From Candidatus Palauibacter rhopaloidicola (GTDB lineage: Bacteria; Gemmatimonadota; Gemmatimonadetes; Palauibacterales; Palauibacteraceae), in assembly GCA_026914155.1 (NCBI GenBank), contig JAPPGH010000056.1, positions 1 to 64,000 of the forward strand: DNA of 64,000 nucleotides, read 5' to 3'. Positions 7,540 to 16,524 of this stretch are shown here, one piece after another. The notes below the pieces were generated by a model. It saw only the letters and a program-made list of their open reading frames with translations, was not told where the DNA came from and ran no database searches. The translations under genes and the position numbers were made by a program. Each line of letters starts with the position of its first letter. Within the stretch, counting starts at the first letter, position 1.

Positions 7540-8750
7540 CCCAGGCTCATGCGCTCGACGCCCACCAGCCGGTCGTAGAGCAGGTAGAGGACGAGCACCC
7601 CCGCGAGCAGGAGCGCGCCGAGCGCCGCCGCCAGCCCCCAGTTCAGCGACGTCTGCATGTGGTAGGCGACCATGTTCGAGATCAGCTGGCCGCTGCTTCC
7701 GCCCACCAGCGCCGGGGTGATGTAGTAGCCGATCGCGAGGATGAAGACGAGGAGCGATCCGGCCCCCACGCCGGGCAGCGTCTGCGGCCAGTACACCCGC
7801 CGGAACGCCTGCGCGGGGGTCGCGCCCATCGAGGCGGCGGCCCGCATGTGCAGCGGCGGGATCGAACGCATCACCGAGTACAGGGGCAGGACCATGAAGG
7901 GGAGCAGGACGTGCGTCATGGCCACGAGCGTGCCGGTCATGTTGTACACCATGGAGAGCCGGCCGTCGTCGCCGACGAGCCCGATCGCCACCAGCACGTC
8001 GTTGATCACTCCCTGTGTCTGGAGAAGGACGATCCACGACGTGGTGCGGACGAGGAGCGATGTCCAGAAGGGCACGAGGACGAGGGCGAGCAGCAGGTTG
8101 CCCCGGCGCGGCGGCGCGTGTGCGATGAGGTGCGCGATCGGGTAGCCGAGGATGAGGCAGAACACGGTGATCGCCAGGCTCACGAGCAGGGTGCGCCACA
8201 GGAGGGACAGGTAGATGCGCCGTTCCTCGGGCTGGGGGGCGACGGAGCCGTCCGGTAGGCGCTGCATGTCGATGGCGTTGAGGTAGTGGCGGGCCGTGAA
8301 GCGCTCGCCCGCCGCGCGGACGGCGTGCCAGGTCCCCGGGTCGACCCACGCGGAGTCCAGGCCCGCCAGCGCCTCGCGCCAGGGCCCGCCCGTCACGTCC
8401 TCGAGGTCCCGGGCGGTGCGCGTGAACACGCCGCGCAGCCCGCTCCGCAGCCGGTTCACGCGGCCGGCGACCTGCCCCAGCGTCCTCGCCTCGCGCGCCG
8501 ATCCGAGTTCCCGCGCCGCCGCCTCGTATACCGCCTCGGGAGGCAGCCCGTCGCCCTCCCATTCGCGCAGCGCGGCGAGGGTCGCGGGCAGCGCATCGGC
8601 GACCACCGGATCGTGGACGCTCCGCATCAGCATCGTCGCCAGCGGGGCCAGGAACGTGACGCCGAGGAAGACGAGGAGCGGCAGCACGAGCCCCATCGCC
8701 CGCAGCCGCTCGCGGGGGGGCGGTCCGACGCGGCTCAGCGCGCCAACCAC
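7536..8750 (-). CDS. ABC transporter permease, PotB type, with long N-terminal periplasmic insert
   Basis: The 404-residue permease is longer than the usual 280-300. A first membrane helix (about 18-40) is followed by about 150 hydrophilic residues (45-190) before the remaining five helices. Such inserts occur in some PotB/YdcU-like permeases of the polyamine/opine group. The EAA loop is MRAAASMGATPAQAFRRVYWP. The GTG start at 8750 overlaps the end of the preceding binding-protein gene by 16 bases, indicating coupled translation. The TAG stop falls within the terminal repeat of the MITE-like element, so the original 3' end may have been altered slightly by the insertion. Confidence 0.85.
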   Translation of the reverse strand: MVGALSRVGPPPRERLRAMGLVLPLLVFLGVTFLAPLATMLMRSVHDPVVADALPATLAALREWEGDGLPPEAVYEAAARELGSAREARTLGQVAGRVNRLRSGLRGVFTRTARDLEDVTGGPWREALAGLDSAWVDPGTWHAVRAAGERFTARHYLNAIDMQRLPDGSVAPQPEERRIYLSLLWRTLLVSLAITVFCLILGYPIAHLIAHAPPRRGNLLLALVLVPFWTSLLVRTTSWIVLLQTQGVINDVLVAIGLVGDDGRLSMVYNMTGTLVAMTHVLLPFMVLPLYSVMRSIPPLHMRAAASMGATPAQAFRRVYWPQTLPGVGAGSLLVFILAIGYYITPALVGGSSGQLISNMVAYHMQTSLNWGLAAALGALLLAGVLVLYLLYDRLVGVERMSLG

Positions 8751-9838
8751 GCGCTGAAGCGCTCGTTCAGCACGTCCTGGTTATCCACCCACCAGTCCCA
8801 GTCCCGCCGGAGCGCGCGCGCCATGTTGGGGGGATGCGTGGGCAGGTGCGGCCCCATCTCCACGCCGGTCTCCAGATGGGTGGTGATCAGCGGCGCGGCC
8901 GAGGCCCGGGCGGGGCCGTAGGAGATCCTGCGGCCGAGCGCCGCGAGCGCCTCAGCCGTACTCGCGAAGCTCACGAGCCGCATCGCCTCCTCGAGCCGCG
9001 GCGTGCCGGCGACGATGGCCAGCTGGTTGATGTCCAGGAGTTGCCCGTCCCAGACGATCTCGAACGGCTGGTTCTCCAGCACCTGGGCGTTGAAGATGCG
9101 CCCGTTGTAGGCCGTGCTCATGACGACTTCCCCGTCGGCCAGCATCTGCGGCGGCTGGGCGCCCGCTTCCCACCACACGACGTGATCCTTGATCGTGTCG
9201 AGCTTGCGGAACGCCCGGTCCAGGCCCTCCGGTGTGTCGAGCAGGGCGTACACCTCATCCGCCGGCACGCCGTCCGCCATGAGGGCGGATTCGAGGTTGA
9301 ACATGGGAACACGGCGCATCCCGCGGCGTCCGGGAAACTTCTCGAGATCGAAGAAATCGGCGATCGTCTCCGGTCTGTCGCCCGGGAAACGGCTCGCATC
9401 GAACGCGTAGATCGTGGACCAGACGACGACCCCGGCCCCGCAGTCGGAAAGGGTCCCGGACAAGAAGTCCTCCGCCGCCGGCGTCCCGTCCGCTCCGGGG
9501 GGCAGCACCTCCGTATCGATGTACTCCAGCAGCCCCTCGTCGCAGGCGAGAATGACGTCCGACACGTTCAGGTCCACGACGTCCCAGTAGACATTGCCCA
9601 CCTCCACCTGGGCGCGGATCTGGGCCAGAGCGCCGGTGAAGTCCTCGACATCCACCCGGATCCCGGTGGCGGCGGTGAACGGTTCGAACCACGCCTCCGT
9701 GCTCGCCTTCTGGTACGAGCCACCGTAGGAGACAGCGGTGATCGACTGGGCGGCCGCCTGTCCGGCGAGACACGCGACGAGAGCGGCGGCGTACACGGGG
9801 GTGCGCGCGGCGGCATGCGCGAGGGGGTCAGTTCGCAC
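8735..9838 (-). CDS. Periplasmic solute-binding protein, polyamine/PotD-like family (copy 2)
   Basis: The 367-residue extracellular binding protein (bacterial solute-binding family 1/8, PotD-like) has a Sec signal ending near GQAAAQ and no lipobox. The mature part begins ITAVSYGGSYQKASTEAW, typical of this ABC family. Shared blocks with the upstream copy include KFPGRRGMRRVP, VVWWEAGAQPPQMLADGEVV and MSTAYNGRIFNAQ. The two are about two thirds identical by eye and clearly arose by tandem duplication. GTG 9838 overlaps the end of copy 1 by 11 bases. A freely diffusing receptor beside a lipid-anchored one suggests the pair widens ligand range or capture. Confidence 0.85.
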   Translation of the reverse strand: MRTDPLAHAAARTPVYAAALVACLAGQAAAQSITAVSYGGSYQKASTEAWFEPFTAATGIRVDVEDFTGALAQIRAQVEVGNVYWDVVDLNVSDVILACDEGLLEYIDTEVLPPGADGTPAAEDFLSGTLSDCGAGVVVWSTIYAFDASRFPGDRPETIADFFDLEKFPGRRGMRRVPMFNLESALMADGVPADEVYALLDTPEGLDRAFRKLDTIKDHVVWWEAGAQPPQMLADGEVVMSTAYNGRIFNAQVLENQPFEIVWDGQLLDINQLAIVAGTPRLEEAMRLVSFASTAEALAALGRRISYGPARASAAPLITTHLETGVEMGPHLPTHPPNMARALRRDWDWWVDNQDVLNERFSAWLAR

Positions 9839-10958
9839 GGGTCAGCCAGGCGCTGAAGCGCTCGTTCAGCGCGTCCTGGTTGTCCACCCAGAACTCCCAG
9901 TCGTTCCGCAGGGCGCGCGCGATGTTCTCGGGGCTCGTGGGCAGATGGGGCGCCATCTCGACGCCGGTCGCCAGGTGCGTCGTGACGAGCGGCTCCCCGG
10001 ACCGGCGGGCCGGACCGTAGGAGATCCGGCGCGCGACGGCCGCCAGCGATTCCCCCGTCGTCGCGAACGCGACGAAGCGGAGCGCGTTCTCCAGCCGCGG
10101 CGTCCCCGCCACGATGCTCAACTGGCCGTAGTCGAGAACCTGGCCGTCCCACACGATGACGAACGGCTGCTCCTCCAGGATCTGGGCATTGAAGATGCGG
10201 CCATTGTAGGCCGTGCTCATCACGACTTCACCGTCCGCCAGCATCTGCGGCGGCTGTGCCCCCGCCTCCCACCAGACGACCTGGTCCTTGATCGTATCGA
10301 GCTTGTCGAAGGCGCGGTCGAGCCCTTCCGGCGTGCCGAGCGTGGCGTACACGTCGTCGAGCGCGACTCCGTCCGCGATGAGGGCGAATTCCAGGTTCAC
10401 CTGCGGGACGCGGCGCATTCCGCGGCGCCCCGGGAACTTCCCGAGGTCGAAGAAATCCGCCATCGTCGCGGGCCGCTCGTCCGGGAAGAGGTCGGCGTTA
10501 TACGCGTACACGGTGGAGTAGAAGAGCATCCCGGCCCCGCACTCCCCCTGCATCTCCGAATAGAAGTCCTCCCTCGCGGGCGTCCCGTCCGGGGCCGGCG
10601 GCAGCATGTCGATGTCGATCGGCTCCAGCAGACCTTCGTCGCAGCCCCGCATCGCGTCCGCCATCTCCAGGTCGACGACATCCCAGTAGACCGCATCGAC
10701 GTCGACCTGCGCCCGTATCTGAGCGAGGCCGCCGTTGTAATCCTCCATGTCCACGCGAATCCCGGTCTCCTCCATGAAGGGGACCTGGATGGCCCCGCGA
10801 TACGCCCGCCCGTAGGAGCCTCCCCAGGAAACGGCCGTGATCGCCGGATCTTCCGGCGCCTGCGGCCCGCACCCGAGCGTGAACGCCGCCGCGGCGGCGA
10901 GTACGGCGAGCGCCACGTTGTGCGGCGTGCGGACCGTAGACTTCCTGTTCGTATTCAT
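9828..10958 (-). CDS. Solute-binding lipoprotein, polyamine/PotD-like family (copy 1)
   Basis: This 376-residue paralogue of the adjacent gene starts at ATG 10958. Its signal sequence ends in a lipobox (FTLGC, Cys30), so it should be anchored in a membrane, unlike copy 2. The mature chain contains ITAVSWGGSYGRAYRGA and the same ligand-pocket blocks as copy 2. The acidic residues in VVDLEMADAM and the WWEAGAQPPQ region probably line the ligand cleft, by analogy with PotD. It lies 22 bases downstream of the ATPase gene and overlaps the next gene, so all five genes form one minus-strand operon. Confidence 0.85.
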   Translation of the reverse strand: MNTNRKSTVRTPHNVALAVLAAAAAFTLGCGPQAPEDPAITAVSWGGSYGRAYRGAIQVPFMEETGIRVDMEDYNGGLAQIRAQVDVDAVYWDVVDLEMADAMRGCDEGLLEPIDIDMLPPAPDGTPAREDFYSEMQGECGAGMLFYSTVYAYNADLFPDERPATMADFFDLGKFPGRRGMRRVPQVNLEFALIADGVALDDVYATLGTPEGLDRAFDKLDTIKDQVVWWEAGAQPPQMLADGEVVMSTAYNGRIFNAQILEEQPFVIVWDGQVLDYGQLSIVAGTPRLENALRFVAFATTGESLAAVARRISYGPARRSGEPLVTTHLATGVEMAPHLPTSPENIARALRNDWEFWVDNQDALNERFSAWLTRAN

Positions 10959-10980
10959 CCGTTTCTCCGATCTGTCGCCG

Positions 10981-12123
10981 TCATGCGCGGCTCTGCTCGT
11001 CCCCTTCGAAGTCCAGCGCGCGGCAGTCGTTGACGGTCCAGCCGATGCGGACGGTGTCGCCCACCATCATCGCTCCGTGCCCCACGATATTCGGGATCTT
11101 GGCCACGACGTCCCGGCCCCCGCAGGCGGCCAGCCGAACGCGCAGGTGGTCGCCAAGAAAGGTCATGTCCTCGATGGCGGCCTCGACCACGTTGTGGTAC
11201 AGGCCCTCCTCGGGCTTGATCGCGATCCGTTCGGGGCGAATCGAGAGCGTGACCGTATCGCCGACCCCGCACCGGGCGATGCGAAAGGCCCGGATCCGCT
11301 CGCCCCCCACATCCACATCGCACAGGTCATCCTCCACGAGCGTCACCTGGCCGTGGAGCCGGTTGTTCTCACCGATGAAGCGGGCCACGAACGCGCGTTC
11401 GGGCTCCTCGTAGAGCCCCTCCGCCCCGGCGATCTGCTCGATCCGGCCGCCGTTGAGGACGGCGATCCGATCCGACATCACCATCGCTTCCTGCTGGTCG
11501 TGGGTGACGTAGACGACGGTCACGCCGAGCCTCTGGTGGATGGAGCGGATCTCGTACTGCATCTCCTCGCGGAGGCTGCGGTCCAGGGCGCCGAGCGGCT
11601 CGTCCATCAGCACGAGTTCGGGTTCGAACACGAGGGCCCGCGCGATGGCCACGCGCTGCTGCTGACCGCCGGAAAGCTGGCCGGGCCGCCGGTCCTCGAG
11701 GCCGCCGAGGCGGACGAGGTCGAGCGCACGCTCGACGCGCTCGCGGCGCCGTTCCTCGGCGATGCCTCGCACTTCAAGCGGAAACGCGAGGTTCGCGCCC
11801 ACCGTCATGTGCGGAAAGAGCGCATAGTTCTGGAACACCATTCCGATCCCGCGCTTGCGGGGCGGAAGGTCCTGGACGGAGCGCCCTCCAATGCGGATCG
11901 CGCCGGACGTCGCGGTCTGAAAGCCCGCGAGCATCATCAGGATGGTCGTCTTCCCCGAACCGGAAGGACCGAGCAGGGTCACGAACTCGCCCTTGCCGAT
12001 GCGAAGGTTCAGGTCGTCCACCACCAGCGTGCGGCCGTCGTAACTCTTGCTCACGCCCTCGAACTCCACGTGCGCGGCCGGGCTGTGACGGTCGCTCTCC
12101 GCGCCGTTGGGACCCGCGATCAT
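10981..12123 (-). CDS. potA: ABC transporter ATP-binding protein, PotA type
   Basis: This 380-residue cytoplasmic ATPase powers the importer encoded downstream. Walker A GPSGSGKT is at about 52-59, followed by Q-loop FQNYALFPHMTVGANL, signature LSGGQQQRVA, Walker B LVLMDEPLGALD and switch THDQQEA. The C-terminal part (about 250-380) is a TOBE-type regulatory domain with SIRPERIAI, as in PotA/CUT1-type ATPases. ATG 12123 is chosen because family homology begins soon after it; the open frame extends further upstream without similarity. It is the first gene of the operon and is preceded by the tandem 21-bp repeat. The symbol reflects family, not proven polyamine substrate. Confidence 0.87.
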   Translation of the reverse strand: MIAGPNGAESDRHSPAAHVEFEGVSKSYDGRTLVVDDLNLRIGKGEFVTLLGPSGSGKTTILMMLAGFQTATSGAIRIGGRSVQDLPPRKRGIGMVFQNYALFPHMTVGANLAFPLEVRGIAEERRRERVERALDLVRLGGLEDRRPGQLSGGQQQRVAIARALVFEPELVLMDEPLGALDRSLREEMQYEIRSIHQRLGVTVVYVTHDQQEAMVMSDRIAVLNGGRIEQIAGAEGLYEEPERAFVARFIGENNRLHGQVTLVEDDLCDVDVGGERIRAFRIARCGVGDTVTLSIRPERIAIKPEEGLYHNVVEAAIEDMTFLGDHLRVRLAACGGRDVVAKIPNIVGHGAMMVGDTVRIGWTVNDCRALDFEGDEQSRA

Positions 12124-12148
12124 CTGGCGATTCTGCCTTGTTGTTCGG

Positions 12149-12190
12149 AATATGGAATGGTGATCGACCAATATGGGATGGTGATCGACC
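12149..12190 (-). repeat. Tandem 21-bp direct repeat upstream of the importer operon
   Basis: AATATGGAATGGTGATCGACC (first 20 bases AATATGGAATGGTGATCGAC, 12149-12169) is repeated with one change at 12170-12190 (A to G at the eighth base). The repeats lie 26-67 bases before the ATPase start codon, exactly two helical turns apart on centre, so a dimeric regulator could bind both on the same DNA face. A third related core, GGTCGACC, follows at about 12197-12204. This looks like an operator array but might be a small tandem duplication. Confidence 0.55.
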
Positions 12191-12274
12191 CCGGTTGAGG
12201 TCGACCAACTTGAAGGCGGCGGCGCCAATCCGCGAGTGCGCGCGGCCGAGGCTGTCTTGAGCGGAGGAGGAACG

Positions 12275-13318
12275 ATGAAGATCAGGAATCGGACGGCGGG
12301 ACGGGTCACGTGGGCGACCTGCCTGCTCGTTCCCGCGGCCGCGTTCGCCCTGGCGACCGGTGGAGCACCGGGCGCGAAGCTGGATTCGGCCTCCGCCGCG
12401 CAGGCCTTCATCTCCCTGCTCGACGAGGCGGGACGGGAGAAGGCGCTCTTCTCGCTCGACGACGAGGAGCGTTTCAACTGGCACTTCGTCCCGCGGGCCC
12501 GGAACGGACTGCCGCTCGCCGACATGACGACCGAGCAGCGAGGCGCCGCGCACGATCTCCTCCAGGCCGCCATGAGCAGCCAGGGATTCCTGAAGGCGAG
12601 CGCGATCATCGAACTGGAGCGCATCCTCGGACTCCTGGAAGGACGGCCCGAGCGCCGGGACCCGGAGAATTACTACGTGGCGATCTTCGGCGACCCGTCG
12701 GGAGACGGTCCGTGGGCGTGGCGGTTCGAGGGACATCACCTCTCCCTCAACTTCTCGTCGCCTTCGGGTGTGCTCACGGTGACCGGACCCGCGTTCATGG
12801 GGGCGAACCCGGCCCGCGTGCCATCGGGCCCGAAGGCGGGGTGGCGGCCGCTGGGGCGGGAGGAGGACCTGGCCCGGGCGCTCATGCGGAGCTTCACGCC
12901 GGAACAGCGCGAGCGGGCGACCCTCGCGACCGAGGCGCCCAGCGACATCCTCACCGGGAACGACCGCGAGGCCCGGCTCGACGCGTTCGAGGGTCTTCCC
13001 GCCGACGCCATGACGGCCGAGCAGCGCGCGGTCCTGTTCGAGATCGTGCACGAGTACGCCGGGAACGCGACGACGGGCGCCGACTGGATGGCGCGGCTGG
13101 AAAACGAGATCCCGGCGAGCGACATCCACTTCGCCTGGGCGGGACCGCTCGACCCCGGCGAGGGACACTACTACCGGGTCCACGCGCCGGTCTTCCTGAT
13201 CGAGTACGACAACACGCAGAACGACGCGAACCATGTCCACTCGGTGTGGCGGGATCTTCAGAACGACTTCGGGGGCGACGCGCTCGCGCGCCACTACGAG
13301 GAGTCCGACCACCACTGA
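12275..13318 (+). CDS. DUF3500 domain secreted protein
   Basis: This 347-residue exported protein has its start at ATG 12275 behind GGAGGAGG. A signal peptide spans about residues 1-28. The body matches the DUF3500 family layout: AFISLLDEAGREKALFSLDDEERFNWHFVPR near the start (given here in parts as FNWHFVPR), GLPLADMT, WAWRFEGHHLSLNFS, and a C-terminal HVHSVWRDLQNDFG. The conserved His-rich blocks (GHHLSLN, NHVHSVWRD) suggest metal binding, but no activity has been established for the family to my knowledge. It stands alone between divergent and convergent neighbours. Confidence 0.8.
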   Translation: MKIRNRTAGRVTWATCLLVPAAAFALATGGAPGAKLDSASAAQAFISLLDEAGREKALFSLDDEERFNWHFVPRARNGLPLADMTTEQRGAAHDLLQAAMSSQGFLKASAIIELERILGLLEGRPERRDPENYYVAIFGDPSGDGPWAWRFEGHHLSLNFSSPSGVLTVTGPAFMGANPARVPSGPKAGWRPLGREEDLARALMRSFTPEQRERATLATEAPSDILTGNDREARLDAFEGLPADAMTAEQRAVLFEIVHEYAGNATTGADWMARLENEIPASDIHFAWAGPLDPGEGHYYRVHAPVFLIEYDNTQNDANHVHSVWRDLQNDFGGDALARHYEESDHH

Positions 13319-13358
13319 CGGGGCGGCGGATCCGGCCCGCGCGCGGGGGCCGGCGTGG

Positions 13359-15794
13359 CTAGCGGCCGATGAGCCTCAGGAAGCGGTGATCGTCGCGCAC
13401 GCGCTCGAAGTCGTCCGCGTTCGGCAGGGTACGCCGTCGTCCGGGATTGAGTTCCACCGCCCGCTCCAGGGCGTTGAAGGCGTCCTCCTCGCGCCCGCTG
13501 TCGAGCAGGAGCGCGGCCAGCGTCACCCACGCGTTGTCGTTCTCCGGCGACCTGTCCGAGGCGTCGCGCGCCAGCGCCAGGGCGCCCGGCAGGTCGCCGT
13601 CCCGCCGCAGCCGCGAGGCTTCGCGCAGCATCTGGCCCGAACGGTACATGTCGAGGACCCGGCGCAGTTCGGCGAGCGGTTGATCGTGGTCGTCCACCCG
13701 GATGTCCACGACGCGGTCGCTGTAGCCCCCGTTGACCCGCGGCGCCACGACGAGGATGGCGCCGGACTGCATGCCGCGCGCGTCGCCGCCGGCCGCCTGC
13801 GCCGCGTCGAGCGCGTCCATCAGCCGCTCCGCGAGCGGCCCCGTGGACGATTCGAACGACGCCGCCATCGCGTCGACCACCTCGGGCCCGGTGAGGATGT
13901 TCCCCTGCGCGCAGTAATCCACGCCGCACCTGTGGCCCTTCCAGTCGCTCGCGCCGGCGCCGGTCCAGGCGGCCGTCCTTCCCTGCTGATCGAGGATGGC
14001 GACCTGGCGGCGGTCCCGGCCCTCGTCGCTCCCGACCATCATCTCGAGGGCCTCCTCCGGTGAGTAGCCGGCCTGGAGGAGTTCGATGCCGATCGCCCCG
14101 TACATGGGGTTCGCGGCGGCCTGGTGGGCGATGATCACGAGTCCGCCCTTCGCGTGCATCGCGCGGTTGCCGGCCCCGAACGCCTTCGACTGCACGCCCA
14201 TCCCCAGCTCGCCGGTCGCGGGATCGCGCCCGATGATCGAGTACGTGCCGAGGTAGTTCGGGTCGAGGAGGTTTTCGCGGTTCCCGGATGTCGGAATCAT
14301 TTGCGGCTCGGGGACCGCCTCGGGCGCAGCCCAGGCACCACCCAGCGCCCGATGGACCGCCAACCTCGCGAGCGCCAGGTCTCGCGTCGCCCCCGCCAGC
14401 GCCGCCTCGACGTTCAGGAGCGTGCGCAGGGCGTCGAGATAATCGGTGTAGCCCACGACCCCCGACTCGTACCGCTGCGACTGCAGCTCCATCGTCGCCA
14501 GTGCCTCCTCGCGCTGGGAGGCGAGGAACGCGTGCCGCCGCGTCTCGTTCTCCAGACCCGCGAGGGCGGTCTCGACTTCGTTCACCGCCGTCACCACGGT
14601 CCGTCCGTACATGTGGGCGGCCTCATCGAAGCGGCCCTCGGCCAGCGCGAGGTTGTTCCGGAGCCGGCCGGCCTGGAAGATGGGCGCGGTCAGGTTCGTG
14701 ATCAGGTTCGTGAACCATTGCTGCACGTCGAAGAGTTCCCCGGCGTCCGCGCTTGCGAGCCCGATGGAACCGGAGAGCGAGAGCGATGGGAGGAGTTGGG
14801 CCCGGCGCGCGCCGATACTGTAGCGGGCCGCGTCCAGCCGCTGGCCCGCCGCCCTCACGTCGGGCCGCTGGTGCAGGAGATCCGCCGGAATTCCGGCGGG
14901 CACGGGATCCGCCGCCAGTTGCGGCGCGAGGGCGTCGGGCAGGATCGCCTCGACATCCTCGCGATAGCCGCCCAACAGAACGGCCAGCCGTGCCTCGGCG
15001 CTCGTGAGCTGCGTCTCGATCTGCGGCAGCCCCGCCTGCGTGTTCCTGAGGTCCTGGCGAACCTGGGACAGCGTCCACGAGTCGATCAGGCCGCGATCGT
15101 AGCTGGTCGAAGCCAGCGACTCGCGTTCGAGCAGCACCTCCACCGTCTCGCGGGCCAATCCGGTCTGCCGCCGCAGGCTGACGATATCGAAGTACGTGGT
15201 GATGGTCTCGGCCAGGATGCCGATCCGCGCCGCATGGAAGTCCGATTCCGAGGCCAGGTATTCCGACCCCGCCGCCCGGGCGTCGTTGCGGGCGCGCCCC
15301 CAGAAGTCCAGCTCCCAGGCAAAATCCGCGCTGACCGAATACGTCGTCAGATCGATTCTGTCCGGAAACACGAAACCCGCGATCGAATCCCCCGGACCGC
15401 CCAGCCCGAGGGCCTGTATCTGCGCGCCGATGCCGGCGTCCGTCGGCGTGTCGGTATCGGTGACGTTTCCGCTGGCCCCCACGCTCGGGAAGAGGTCGGC
15501 CCGCGCGATGCGCGCCCTCGCGCGAGCCTGCCGGACGCGGGCTACCCCCGCGGCGAGGTCGAAGTTGGAGGCAAGCACGGAATCGACCACGGCGTCGAGC
15601 ACCGGATCGCGGAACGTCGTCCACCACTGCAGCGGCTCGTACGTCCCCGGCTGCAGGTCGGCCGAGAAGTCCTCCGGCATCTCCGCCACCGGCTCCGGAA
15701 GGGACGGCCCCGGAGCCAGGGAACAGGCGGAGAGCAGCAGGAGCGGGACGGCCCCCGGCAGTTTCGTCAGACGCGGTACTCCGGTGCGCGCCAT
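13359..15794 (-). CDS. Fusion: NodT-type outer-membrane efflux lipoprotein + DUF1028 Ntn-hydrolase + TPR
   Basis: One 811-residue frame joins normally separate proteins. Residues 1-495 form an RND outer-membrane factor of the NodT/OprM class: lipobox LLLSAC (Cys24), the coiled-coil hairpins, the duplicated porin strands (WELDFWGRARN and PIFQAGRLRNNL), and the HQRPDVRAAGQRLDAARYSIG block. Residues 514-740 form a DUF1028 domain beginning GTYSIIGRDPATGELGMGVQS (shown in part), with AHQAAANPMYGAIGIELL and GNILTGPEVVDAMA; the family belongs to the Ntn-hydrolase fold, whose nucleophile would be near Thr517. Residues 745-805 resemble a TPR pair. The linker (AAPEAVPEPQMIPTS) has no signal peptide of its own. 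A TorF-like porin gene lies 7 bases upstream; no RND pump or adaptor gene is present nearby. Confidence 0.75.
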   Translation of the reverse strand: MARTGVPRLTKLPGAVPLLLLSACSLAPGPSLPEPVAEMPEDFSADLQPGTYEPLQWWTTFRDPVLDAVVDSVLASNFDLAAGVARVRQARARARIARADLFPSVGASGNVTDTDTPTDAGIGAQIQALGLGGPGDSIAGFVFPDRIDLTTYSVSADFAWELDFWGRARNDARAAGSEYLASESDFHAARIGILAETITTYFDIVSLRRQTGLARETVEVLLERESLASTSYDRGLIDSWTLSQVRQDLRNTQAGLPQIETQLTSAEARLAVLLGGYREDVEAILPDALAPQLAADPVPAGIPADLLHQRPDVRAAGQRLDAARYSIGARRAQLLPSLSLSGSIGLASADAGELFDVQQWFTNLITNLTAPIFQAGRLRNNLALAEGRFDEAAHMYGRTVVTAVNEVETALAGLENETRRHAFLASQREEALATMELQSQRYESGVVGYTDYLDALRTLLNVEAALAGATRDLALARLAVHRALGGAWAAPEAVPEPQMIPTSGNRENLLDPNYLGTYSIIGRDPATGELGMGVQSKAFGAGNRAMHAKGGLVIIAHQAAANPMYGAIGIELLQAGYSPEEALEMMVGSDEGRDRRQVAILDQQGRTAAWTGAGASDWKGHRCGVDYCAQGNILTGPEVVDAMAASFESSTGPLAERLMDALDAAQAAGGDARGMQSGAILVVAPRVNGGYSDRVVDIRVDDHDQPLAELRRVLDMYRSGQMLREASRLRRDGDLPGALALARDASDRSPENDNAWVTLAALLLDSGREEDAFNALERAVELNPGRRRTLPNADDFERVRDDHRFLRLIGR

Positions 15795-15801
15795 CGCGTG
15801 C

Positions 15802-16524
15802 TCAGGGCGCGATGCTGAAGCCGAACACCAGGTGCGCCCGGTCCTGGTCGGGATTCAGGATGTACGCGACGCTCACCGGCACGGCGAAGGTGTCCGTGAT
15901 CGCGAGGTCCTTGCTCGCCGTAACCCCGAGGTTGACCACGGCGGCTTCGTCGGTGCCGTAGAAGTCGCTCTCGCCGCCCACGAAACCCATGTGCAGCTGC
16001 AACCCGACATCCACCCCGGAAATCGCGAAGGGCACGCCCACCTCCCCGTAAAACACGCTGCTCTCGGTGAGCATGCCTCCGAAGAGGGAGATCGGGAACG
16101 TCTCCGGCCCCGAGAAGGCGAGCGACATCTCCACCGTGTGCGCCGCACCGGCCCCGAAGCCCGCGCTGGCGTCGGGCGAAGGGAAGTAGTAGTCCGTGAT
16201 TCCCACCGCGACGGAGAGGCCCGATTCGGCCGTCACCGTGTAGGTCGCCCAGAGGTCGTTCTCGTTGGCGGAGGCGCCTGGGGCGGAGATGGAGTACGAA
16301 CCCCACGCGCCGAACTCGAGCCCTCCGGCCCCGAAGGTGATCGCCGGTTGCACGGCCATGGATTCACCGAAGTCGACGCCGCGCCAGACGTAGCGGCTCA
16401 CGACATCGGCCCCGATCGAGACCGACTGGCCCCACACGGGGACGGCGAAGGCGAAGAGGGCCACGACCGCGGCTGCGAGCCGGAGGCCCCGGAACCGGAA
16501 CGAATCTACGCGGATCACGGGCAC
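15802..16524 (-). CDS. TorF-type outer-membrane beta-barrel (Gcw_chp family)
   Basis: The 240-residue outer-membrane protein has a signal peptide ending near VWGQ. Directly after it is SIGADVVSRYVWRGVDFGES, the hallmark SRYVWRG segment of the TorF/Gcw_chp putative porins. The rest is alternating amphipathic beta strands ending in F-S-I-A-P without a terminal phenylalanine. GTG 16524 is preceded by GAGGAGAAG and overlaps the end of the transglutaminase gene by 10 bases, so translation is coupled. It probably forms a small pore for the products or substrates of this operon; the cargo is unknown. Confidence 0.75.
   Translation of the reverse strand: MPVIRVDSFRFRGLRLAAAVVALFAFAVPVWGQSVSIGADVVSRYVWRGVDFGESMAVQPAITFGAGGLEFGAWGSYSISAPGASANENDLWATYTVTAESGLSVAVGITDYYFPSPDASAGFGAGAAHTVEMSLAFSGPETFPISLFGGMLTESSVFYGEVGVPFAISGVDVGLQLHMGFVGGESDFYGTDEAAVVNLGVTASKDLAITDTFAVPVSVAYILNPDQDRAHLVFGFSIAP

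Noticed and set aside
9738-11033. A 431-codon plus-strand frame opposite the binding-protein gene
   Set aside because: Composition is that of an antisense shadow, without hydrophobic signal or domain, while the opposite strand encodes a recognised lipoprotein.
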